Positions 1-8,957 of a DNA stretch of 64,000 nucleotides are shown piece after piece. The stretch is from Rhynchonema sp. JSB1_4 (lineage: Eukaryota; Nematoda; Chromadorea; Monhysterida; Xyalidae), in assembly GCA_030248065.1 (NCBI GenBank), contig JASAMV010002651.1, positions 62,001 through 126,000 of the forward strand, read 5' to 3'. Within the stretch, counting starts at the first letter, position 1. Every line of letters begins with the position of its first letter. Below the pieces are notes generated by a model, which did not search any database, was not told the origin of the DNA, and worked only from the letters and a program-made list of their open reading frames with translations. The translations under genes were made by a program, and so were the position numbers.

Positions 1-75
1 TTAATAGAGGCCACCCCGGAATAGAGCCCCCCAAAATGGGGTCAGTGAATTAATAGAGCCCCCCCCCTTCTATTT
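1..75. repeat. TAATAGAG / C-rich repeat fragment
   Basis: Two copies of AATAGAG(G/C)CC followed by C-runs occur in the first 75 bases. A related short inverted pair built on CTAATAGAGGG occurs near 15,922-15,984, so this is probably an end fragment of a dispersed repeat cut by the window edge. Confidence 0.4.
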
Positions 76-126
76 AGGTTTTTACGGTAAATTAGTTTAA
101 ACAAAAAAAACAAAAAAAAATTACCA

Positions 127-203
127 GCGCCGGCGGGACTCGAACCAGCGGTCCCGCAGGCACGCACGAGTCCAACGCCTTAACCGCTGAGCCAGCGAAC
201 CGA
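127..203 (-). tRNA. tRNA-like element (pseudo-tRNA or tRNA-derived SINE head)
   Basis: On the minus strand an A box, TGGCTCAGCGG (184-194), and a B box, GGTTCGAGTCC (136-146), match the RNA polymerase III internal promoter consensus. The D-arm region, GGTTAAGGCGTTGGACT, resembles class II (Ser/Leu) tRNAs. The anticodon stem and acceptor stem do not pair properly, so a functional tRNA is unlikely. A degenerate tRNA or a tRNA-derived retroposon fits better. Confidence 0.45.
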
Positions 204-449
204 CACACACTGCCGTCTAACCGCTGCTACTTATGTCTAGCGCTGCTGCTGTCTAATACACACACGTGTATTAATCAATGCACACACAGCCAGCTGCGTG
301 TAGCGGTTAAACCTGATGATCAAGGGCACCTGGATGATTTTCCAAAGATTTTTATCTCCTAATGACCCAGCCCCCTAATTTTACGGAAATCCACCCGTTT
401 TGTGTGTGCTTAAGCATAGTCCCATACTTAAGCTTTAGGCTTCTAGTTC

Positions 450-501
450 AGGCTTAGGCTTAGGCTTAGGCTTGCGGTTAGACTTAGGCTTAGGCTTAGG
501 C
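450..501 (+). repeat. Interstitial telomere-like (TTAGGC)n array
   Basis: About eight units of TTAGGC, with two degenerate units in the middle, run in tandem. TTAGGC is the canonical nematode telomere unit. A few looser hexamers precede the array from about 428. A diverged run in the complementary sense (ACCTTAACC, CTAAACC) appears near 4,949-4,985. Confidence 0.8.
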
Positions 502-1153
502 ACCAGCCTGAATCAGATAAAACCCACAGCCACGGCGAAAAACGGCTGTATCTTTCGTGGACGCGTAGTCGGTCGGGTGGATTTCCGTATAATTAGTCGC
601 TCGTGACAAAAATAATTTCGCTTTTCTTTTCTTGAATTCGCGCGCCCGCCTGGAATATCTCTGTGGAGGAGGGTGTTTCCCAACAGAACACGTTGATGAT
701 ATGATGCGTGTGCGGACACTTGTTGAATGTATGACAAAATGTATGACAAAATAATAAATGTCATAAATGTTGTTAAATATTTGTTATAAATGTCACACGC
801 GTAAACAAGTGTACATAACAGCACGACTGTATTGTACGCTTGTTGACTGTATGACAAAAATGACATTTATGACAAATAACGCAGCATTCAGCAATTGGAT
901 GAATTGTAACAGCCAAACTGCACGAACGAAGAGCAACACAAAACATCGATGCGCTTTTGAAATTGGATTTTCCTGCTCTTTACTGATCTGCAAGTCAGTG
1001 GAAAGTCTGGACTTGTGACACGACATGAATTCAGTACTTCACACGAACAAAAACAGCAACAAACACTGATCTCTATCTACCCCATAGGTCAGCAGTGTAA
1101 ACTTATTCCTCTCATATGACACAAAAATTAACACGCACTCAACAATAATCACT

Positions 1154-1609
1154 GTGAAGCATCTGTTCAACAACCACTTTGATCACGGACAACTGATGTT
1201 TCACAGCCATGTGAATATGCATGTGCCCCGTCGTTGCGGTCCAATTCAAAGGTTCCCCAAAAATAACAAAATAACAAAAACTGAACAAAGGCAACTTCGT
1301 TTTCGATCGACTGATGATGAATCTTCAGAATCTATCCAATCAGTTTCCACCCACAGATCTGCTGCCAGTGCATGTAAGTTGAGAGAACACCGGGGCATGC
1401 ATATTTCAAAGTCAGGCGATTCACAACAAGAATGCCAACCCAAAATGGGAATGCAAATTACGAAAACTGTGAAAGATGCTGGGGTCGCACCCCCTCCTGT
1501 GCTCAGCTCGGAATCAACCAGACACAGTCTTCGTGACATCCAGAAACTAAAACACGCTGACCGTGTGACCATTCAACTTGATACAATCGCACCAATGATC
1601 AACGATTAA
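1154..1609 (+). CDS. Possible terminal exon of an unknown gene
   Basis: An open frame of 151 codons has a protein-like composition: a Ser/Asp/Glu-rich stretch around residues 50-70, a proline cluster near 110, and charged C-terminal residues. That would suit a cytoplasmic tail. No domain is recognised and the other frames here are less protein-like. If real, the upstream exons would lie outside or in the first kilobase. One TGATGTTTCA copy falls inside it at 1194. Confidence 0.25.
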   Translation: MKHLFNNHFDHGQLMFHSHVNMHVPRRCGPIQRFPKNNKITKTEQRQLRFRSTDDESSESIQSVSTHRSAASACKLREHRGMHISKSGDSQQECQPKMGMQITKTVKDAGVAPPPVLSSESTRHSLRDIQKLKHADRVTIQLDTIAPMIND

Positions 1610-2089
1610 CTGATGCACAGCTGTTCTACGCGGTGAACCGAAAAAATTGCGGATCATACATGCACGGTTTTCACGGTTACTTGCTTTTCCCATTATAAAA
1701 GCTGAATTTTGTTGCAGTGAAAGTACATCGTTCATGATTAGCTGGCATTTTGCCTTTGGCAATCGTAGATTTTGCAAGTGTTTATGTGCACTTCCGCTCA
1801 TAAAATCAATGCCGCGCCGTGCTGTTTAGTCTCAGAGCAGCACACAAATACCAACATAAAAGCTGACAAGCAAACACAACAATCTGAGCACACACAAATT
1901 TGCAAAAAAGCGGGAGCGCGTGTTCTTCCCTTATCAACTGGTGCGTTTGCAAGGTCGCGGAAACAGCCAAACAAACAATGCATTATATACCAGTTTAGCG
2001 TGAGTGAATCGTATTTTTATTCTCGCGTTTCTGTCAATCACCCAAATCAGTCACAATAATATTGTTCCAATCATATTCAATCTAACAAA

Positions 2090-2290
2090 ATGATCATGCA
2101 AATTCCTTGTCGATGTCTGCTTGCATTGACGATCTTTTTGCCGATTGCGGCTGTAAGTTTTCAGCACGCTTGTGACAGAATGTTCACCCTCGCTGCTCAT
2201 ATAAAACTTTTATATATCACAATCAGGACAAAATCGGCCCTCTAATTTTCAAAGAAGAATTTATTAACCATGAAAAATTACAACAAATCG
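2090..2290 (+). CDS. Signal-peptide exon and following short exon, probably of the DUF4773 gene
   Basis: The ATG at 2090 opens 21 codons forming a hydrophobic signal peptide (CLLALTIFLPIAA near the end), followed by a strong donor, GTAAGT, at 2153. An acceptor, ATCAG, precedes 2227, and an open exon runs to about 2290. No other start with a signal peptide lies before the DUF4773 exons that begin at 3299, so this is the likely 5' end of that gene. The connecting exons between 2290 and 3299 cannot be placed with confidence. The link is inferred from order and strand. Confidence 0.45.
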
Positions 2291-2649
2291 GTGTCGATCC
2301 AAAAAACATTTTCTGTTGAAAAGCACACTTAGTTTCAGTCATGTGACCCGGAGCACTACATTGAGTTGGACCTTCACGTTACGTTGCTGTCCATTCCACA
2401 GAGTTGTCCCCAACACCAACGTCATCACGAATGCATGTTTCCTGCCCTACAATCTGACCACCTACCGTAAACCGACACATGGGGGAGATTTGCAAATCAT
2501 CAGGTGGGTAAGGGTTTGTTCATTTTAGCGCAAATCTCAACAATCGGTCCAACTACATAGCTGGTCCAGAGTCGACAAGGCCCGGCTCGATCGTCTGCTG
2601 AAAAAATCGGACCTGATTTTATGATGCCCTGAAATCTGATTCGATTCGA

Positions 2650-3230
2650 TAAATTTGATGGTCACATTGTATTCCAGATCACAACACGGTCACATGTCAG
2701 TCCGACACCCGGGCAGTTTGATTTCGTTCGACGATTCCACCGTGATGTGTTTGTCGTTCTTTGATGTTCCACCACCCGGTAGACTCTACATCGGACTCAC
2801 ACTCATGGGCATGGCACAAGTGGAACAAGGTCGTTTCAAACTGGGTGATCGATTCGGTTTTCTCCATAATTACTTTTTTGCAAAAATTTCAAGATGTGCC
2901 TGTATGCCAAAACTTTTAACTATTGAAAAAGCTATTTTAAAGCTTGTTTTACAAAGAAAATTTCCAACCCGATCCGTAAGTATTAAAAATTCCTCATTGC
3001 AACGTGTGACGTAACTGAGGCTGGAGCGTCGATTCTGACAAGACGATAAGTTCGATGCTGTCTACCAAAAAAATAAAAATTCCAGATTTTTTCTTATTCG
3101 ACCCGACCATTGCGATCAAATCCAAGACCAAAGTAGTGCGCGCCGTGCACACAGTCAACGGGGCAACGGTCGGTGCTCGGATTGCACAAATGAAAGTAGA
3201 AACCAGAGAGAAGTCAGGTGATGTTCCACT
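2650..3230 (+). pseudogene. Diverged DUF4773-like units
   Basis: Two stretches resemble the second exon of the complete DUF4773 unit downstream. The one at about 2,700-2,831 contains CLSFFDVPPPGRLYIGLTL and ends at a plausible donor (AAG|GTCGTT). The one at about 3,090-3,200 contains FDPTIAIK and VNGATVGARI. Both share the pattern of a short beta hairpin with a glycine turn, as in ISYIPKDIGIQLSLSINGH of the intact unit. Neither can be joined to cysteine-bearing neighbours without stops. They may be decayed copies or alternative exons. Confidence 0.35.
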
Positions 3231-3298
3231 GTACTCTTCTGGATGTTTTGACATTCTAGCATGTGATATGCACACTAGTGTTTGATTTACCCTCACAG

Positions 3299-4094
3299 AC
3301 AAGCTGGCGAGTTGCGGCTGCAGCGGATACACGTGCGCATGTTGTGAACATTTCGACATCAGAAAAATTGACCTGAACGAAACTGGTAAAGCGTCTGGCA
3401 ACAAAAGTCACAGAAAACCACACAAATTTGTGTTTTTCTCCACAGGTTGTGTCAATATTTCCTACATTCCCAAAGACATCGGCATTCAACTGTCCTTATC
3501 GATAAACGGTCACGTGTTCATTCAGGATGAAGTTTCAGGTGAGATATTCACCAATTATGTCTATATCGGTACCAGTCACCGTTCGGAGAACTAGAATGCT
3601 AGATAACGAACACGGGCAATTTGTGGCCAAACTTGGTGATCCGTTCCATCACATCTTGCATCAAAATCTGCATTGAAGACTTTGAAGACTTTGAAGACAA
3701 AAAAAGACTTTGAAGAGACCAGACTGATCATCAAAGTTTATTTGTGCTGGCAAACCACAATAGCCGTTGTCCGCATTTGAACTGTTGTTGGGTGCAATCA
3801 GATCGAAATGAACGAATTGAAAAGAAGAGACAGTAGGAGGAGGAATATTTTTGATCAACACGCCAAGTCATATTTTCAGCGCGCAATCCTCCGCCATTCT
3901 GTTTCGGCATTCCCGATCTGAAGGAGTTTGCGAGTGTGTGCATTGCGCTAAAGAACATCACCATTCATCAGGAGTCATTCTATTCGTGTGCTGAAATCGA
4001 GTTCGAACTCTACCATTTACGCATCGCAAAATACAAATTGGGATGTTTCACCATCCCACCGTCCCAACATGAGGACCATGTGGTTCATGTTTAG
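3299..4094 (+). CDS. DUF4773 domain protein, secreted, 3' exons
   Basis: Three exons (3299-3385, 3446-3538, 3880-4094) join in phase and end at TAG. The product begins with a cysteine cluster (CGCSGYTCACCEHF), continues with a CVNISYIP strand and an ING hairpin, then SARNPPPFCF and a further cysteine-bearing strand (FYSCAEIEFEL). This cysteine cluster, CVNxSY strand and (G/A)RNPPPxC motif are the signature, as I remember it, of DUF4773, a domain of unknown function in secreted ecdysozoan proteins. All splice sites are GT-AG, and the NPPP motif is produced only after splicing, which supports the model. The 5' part is uncertain. Function unknown; probably extracellular. Confidence 0.75.
3673..3716 (+). 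repeat. Short tandem repeat, GAAGACTTT unit
   Basis: About four copies of a 9-bp unit, GAAGACTTT, occur in the intron between the second and third DUF4773 exons, interrupted by an A-run. Confidence 0.7.
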
Positions 4095-4731
4095 TTGTCG
4101 GGCATGTTTGCCTGCATAAACTACATGTACATCTTTCCGTGAAACATCAGGCAGTATTTGTTGACCAATGGACATTGTGCTTGATGACACACGCGTGTCT
4201 AGTTATTCGGGTTTTCAATAACACATCTTGCAGGTACATAACTGATATCAGTAATTTTGCTTGATCTTTTTTGTGCTCCTCTGATGTTATACACATCGTC
4301 ATTTATAAAGTGAACCTGAATCGTGACATAATTGGACGGTCTGTCATTATCGATACAACTTGTTTGCCGTGTTTGTTTCCTGACAAAAAAACAATATGCC
4401 TGAAAAATGTGATTTTCCGCCAGTTCGCTGTTTGCATACATTATGAGTAATGCTATTAGGTTTGAAGTTGGCTACCTCTTCGCTCACCGACTATGTATAC
4501 ATTGTAGGTATCACGCGATTTACTTTTTTATAGGGACACACACACGGGTTTCGTTGAAATTTTGCGGTTTTTTACACACGGTTTTAGCGTGAAAATGATT
4601 ATTTTCTAAATATTACTGTTCATCATTTTTGGCCGTGTTCTTTGGAAAGTTTACGTTTTCAGCACAAATTTTATACGAAACCATATCGACGTCGAGCTCG
4701 TAAACTGTGAAGTGTTAAATATAAAACCAAA

Positions 4732-6222
4732 ATGAAGTTGCACACTTCACTGTTGCTCATGTTGACGCTTGTCCTACAAAATGGTGGGTGGGTTTGAAAC
4801 ATTGAGCGTCATCAAACTTGGTGATCGGAACGAATTGGTTGTGACTCGCGTGATTCTTGGATTAGGGGTATTAAGAAATTCACCAGAACCACGAATTTTC
4901 TCCAGCTGATCCGCCCGATCACCAAGGCCGATCCACAGAAATAGAATTACCTTAACCTGAACCTAAACCTCAACCTTACCCTTAAAGGGGCCGCGACATC
5001 ATTATTTTTCACGATGCACCGCCTGATTTTATGTCAGAAATTGAAAGACGACATCCGAAGGAACATGTCTTACAAAAACAACAACATTAACCCGCGCTGT
5101 TTTCAGTATGAAAATCACCCCCGAACATCGAATGTCAGGAACAAAAGTCAGTTTGCTGTAGTCGCTCGGCTGCTTGAAAATCAGGCATCGAGCTCAAAAA
5201 ATAATGATATGGACTCGGTGCTTATGTAATATCTGCGAAACATTTTTCCGGCAATCAGCTCCAAGCACCTGTCGACGTTGCAATTTCTGTGGCAGCTGAA
5301 ATGTTTCGCAAATATTACATAGGCACCGAGTCCATATCATAATTTTTTGAGCTCGATGCCTAATCTTCAAGCGGCCGAGCGACTACAGCAAACTGACTTT
5401 TGTTCCTGACATTCGACGTTCGGGGGTGATTTTCATGCGGAAAACAGCGCGGGTCAATGTTGTTGTCTTTGTAAGACATGTTCCTTCGGATGCCGTCTTT
5501 CAATTTCTGACATAAAATCAGGCGGTGCATCGTAAAAAATAATAATGTCGCGCCCCCTTTAACGTTAACGTGACATAACGAAAACAATAAAAAAGGATAA
5601 TTAGGCTGCTTCTGTGGACAAAGTTTGTCCGCAGAAGCCGAATTATCTGAAGGCAAACTACGCCAGCACGAGCTTGATTTCGGAGGTGGTGAAGTTGCAA
5701 AACGCAAAGAAAGAGAAAATCATCACGCTCCATGTTGTATGCCACAACGTGTAACGTTTCCCAAATCAGCAGCCACGTCAGAATGTTTCACTATTCTGCT
5801 AGCTGCGAAATCGGGCTCGTGTTGGCGTAGTTTGCCTGTACATACTTTGGTTGAGTCCAAATTTGATATTGATATCGCTCCTGGTTATTCCAGGGTCATT
5901 TGATCGCAATTTGAAAACGATATCAATGTAACTTGGGCAAACACAAATCCCAAATCTTACAAACTTGTTGTCCATTACAGCTGAATCATGTTCACGTGAG
6001 ATCCATGTGCATGTGAGAGAGATTGAAAAAATCCTCGGTGTGAAAAGATTGGGCGATGAAAACTCAAATCGACCGTCGTTGCCTGATGGTTTGTTGATTC
6101 CTGATGTTTCATTTTCTAAGGATCCCACAGGGGCATTATCATTCGTATATTTCCAATTTCATCAAAAACAAAAAATCTGCGGCACAATTTTCGTCACTTG
6201 TAAGGTATGTAAGTTAAGTTAA
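4732..6222 (+). CDS. Small secreted protein, paralogue A
   Basis: Exon 1 (4732-4783) encodes a signal peptide (MKLHTSLLLMLTLVLQN) and leaves one base. Exon 2 starts at 5981 after TTACAG and reads AESCS, then EIEKILGVKRLGDENSN, SLPDG and DVSFS. The paralogue at 8152 has the same exon structure, junction phase and AESCS start, and about a dozen codons differ only synonymously, so this is purifying selection on protein. The 3' end is uncertain: the frame closes at 6220-6222, but a donor (GTAAGG) at about 6200 could lead to another exon. The intron contains the TTAA foldback element at 4986-5558. Function unknown; a cleaved peptide or short secreted effector is possible. Confidence 0.55.
4986..5558. 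mobile_element. TTAA-flanked foldback element (MITE)
   Basis: Two arms of about 258 bp (4986-5243 and 5301-5558) are near-perfect inverted repeats around a 57-bp spacer. The ends read AGGGG(C)CGCGACAT and are bounded by TTAA at 4982-4985 and 5559-5562, a target duplication typical of piggyBac- and Kolobok-type transposases. There is no coding capacity, so it is non-autonomous. The same family forms the outer element at 12,225-15,150. It lies inside the intron of small secreted gene A. Confidence 0.85.
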
Positions 6223-7130
6223 GTTCAGGTAAGTTTCTTAAGAAGTTGGCACACAACCTATTGTGATTGTACATCACCAGCACCATAGAAATTCGACTGA
6301 AAGACTTGGCCTGCCTAGGGCCTTGTTTTACTTCTGCTTTGAAACTTGAACGCCTTCTTCATTTTTGATGCGGGTGGAAGTGCTCAACGCTGTCACAGGT
6401 TCAAGCAGAATTTGCGTACAAGCCCAAAATAACCAAATGTACCTGTGTGTGACTCCACCGCAAAGCAAAAAAAGTGAAAAGCATGGATCAAATTTGTTGT
6501 AAAGAGTATTGCATTGATACAACTATGCGAGGTACCGCAAAAACGTAAACTAACCGGGTTTTCCACTTATTCCCCTCCCGTCCAAAACGAAGCCCTCCGA
6601 GGACCCGCGGAAACGGTAAAACGTTCTTCAAAAATCAACCAAAAAATAACGAGTTTTTTTTACATCAGGTTATTTTCGCACATACTTGAGCAACAACGAA
6701 TTAAATCAAATTACAGGTGCTGAAATTTAAACAAACTCCGATAGTAACATTCTACAAAGTGTTAGCCATAATTTCAACAAATTCAAAAAACTTACCCCAC
6801 ACTTATCATAATAATATAAAAGGCCTATAAAGGCGGATAAAATGTTTGAAACAAAAAAGCCGATTTTCCACCTTTTTCCGAAAACAACCTCAGGGTTTTA
6901 TATGGAAGCTCCCTGTATGGAAATGAGACTGACTGGGGCGTGTGCATAATATTATAATTTTTAAAAAAAGTGATTTTTGGGCTTTTGGCTTGTCAGTACA
7001 ACGGAATGTGCACCTTGATGGTTTGTGCCTGAGTGAGCAAGGCAGCAGAAGTGGTGGTCCGCAGATGGTCGTCGTGGGTGGGCGTTCCCTTCATACGAAT
7101 GAGCATACCTTTGAATCGAATGCAGGCTTA
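6223..7130. other. No gene recognised
   Basis: Short open frames only, without family resemblance. The sequence is AT-rich and carries a (GTAAGTTAA)-like run near 6,205-6,235. Confidence 0.6.
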
Positions 7131-7399
7131 GGCTGCATTATATATAAACGCGGTTTGCGGCTCGCGCGGTTTGCGGCTCGTAGCCGCAACCGCAAGCCGC
7201 ATTTATATAACAACTTTTGCGGTTGCGGCTACGGTCCGTTTTTAGTTGCTGTTTGCGTCAACACGCAACATTTGAGATTTGAGGTCAGCTGGCTGGATGT
7301 TGTCATCCATCACCGCAACAGCGCCGTGGCCGCAAGAATTGTTGTGCGGCTCGCGGTTGCGGCTACAAGCCGCAAACCGCGTTTATGTATAATGCAGCC
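7131..7399. mobile_element. Harbinger-like MITE with TTA target duplication
   Basis: Terminal inverted repeats of about 32 bp begin GGCTGCATTATA and match their partner ending TATAATGCAGCC. They are flanked by TTA at 7128-7130 and 7400-7402. The interior carries repeated GCGGTTGCGGCT / AGCCGCAA motifs on both strands. A 3-bp TTA duplication and GG-start ends suit the PIF/Harbinger superfamily, which is inference. There is no transposase frame. Confidence 0.65.
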
Positions 7400-8151
7400 T
7401 TATTGTACAGTCGCCAAATCAGATCGTAAAATCTTGTCGTCAAATTAATGCACAATTTCTCGCTATAATTTGGGGCTGCTTGAGTTGACGAAGTGATTTG
7501 ACCACTTGATTTGACGACTGTACCATTAGCCCAAATGCGCTGTGTCAATGAGGATAAAAGTTTACCTAACCGTGACTTTGACTTTAATCAAGAAATTTAA
7601 CTTTGTTGGCAAGCAAAAGATTCACCCTGCCCGTTTGCCTGTGTGCATATACGTACATGTGTGTGCATGAAGAGAGTGCAGTTTTGTACAAGAGTTGGCA
7701 ATCTCTCCCTCATGTACAATTCAGTTTTCTAGCATATGTACATATACATACAGTAGGTGGAACATCACGATTAATTTCGCACAAACCGCTAAAACAGCGC
7801 AATTATATTTTGCGTTCAGCATATATGCAAACCGTTCTTGCTGTCTTGAAAAAAACTCATTTTGAATTTTTAATAAAGTTATTGATGTCGATGCATCCGT
7901 TTCTGCCTGTTTTGATTGTCGACTTCTTGAACGGCAAAAGAACGTTAGGAAATTTTCATTGATGAAACATTGCTGCTTCTAGCTTCATTCCCTGGCCATG
8001 CGATGCAAATTTTCATCTTAAAAAGGAGGTCGATTCATTTCCGTTGATTGCCCTCATTTGACGGTGTTGGTGCTTTTGTGTGCCGCCCGCCATTGCGTTC
8101 ATTACTTTCCACGATCAAACGAAAAATCAATCTTCCTGCTGATCCCGCATC

Positions 8152-8567
8152 ATGAACCTGCAAGTCGCTGTGTCCACATTGTTCGCGCTCACGTTTCTCG
8201 TGCAACACGGTGCGTTGAGGACACTTTGACGTAAATTTTGTTCCAAAATGTGTCTTACGCGAGTGCCTACAATGCTCTTCATCAATTGATTCTAGCCGAA
8301 TCATGTTCCCCCCAGAAAAGGAAGGAATTGAAAAAGATTGAGGAAGTGCTCGGTGTGAAGCGGCTGGGTGACAAAGACTCGGATCGGTCGTCGTTGCCGG
8401 ATGGTTGGTTGTTGGCTGCTGATGTTTCACTTTCCACGGACGATCTTCGTTGCAGATTTCTCATTCTTCATTTTTACACTTCGTTTTTGTTTCGGCTAGG
8501 TACAATGAAATTGACTGTCGAATGTCAAACAAATAATAAAACCAAAACACTTTCACACCAAAGATGA
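8152..8567 (+). CDS. Small secreted protein, paralogue B
   Basis: Exon 1 (8152-8209) encodes the signal peptide MNLQVAVSTLFALTFLVQH and leaves one base. Exon 2 begins at 8296 after TCTAG and gives AESCS, a lysine-rich helix-like stretch (EVLGVKRLGDKDSDR), SLPDG and DVSLS. It pairs with gene A upstream: same phase, same start, and many synonymous differences. After DVSLSTDD the two copies no longer align, so the true 3' end may lie there. The open frame continues to a stop at 8565-8567 but overlaps an AATAAA at 8535. Extracellular; function unknown. Confidence 0.55.
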
Positions 8568-8957
8568 CCAGGAACAGTGTTTTTTTTTCAAAATGGAGAA
8601 CGACTAATATTCGAAATTGGCCTGTTCAGTGCAGTGCGGATATCAGACTATATTACCGGGGAATGAGTAATGGTGAAAATAACTAAGCGAACCGGTTGAT
8701 GCTGACGGCATCCAAACAACAAATTCACATTGTATCAAACTTGTCGATCAGTTCACATCGTAGGGACAATACCGGTTTACTGTATTCCTCGTCACTCGTT
8801 CCCAGATGGCTGGTACAATGACCTATACATACCTTTTTACGTTGATCGTCAGTTGTGATGACATCATGAAGTGACGAAATGTCAGTGGAGCAGCAAGACG
8901 CGACCAAGACAGGTCCCGAACGATCGCCAATGACATCTGGTCTGTTTTCCATTCCAG

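Noticed and set aside
4984..5560. Protein-coding genes on the foldback arms (5014-5229 plus, 5360-5707 minus)
   Set aside because: Both frames encode the same peptide from opposite arms of an inverted repeat, a sign of duplicated non-coding element DNA.
7603..7962. 119-codon open frame on the plus strand
   Set aside because: No family resemblance, no splice context and atypical composition. It is probably chance.
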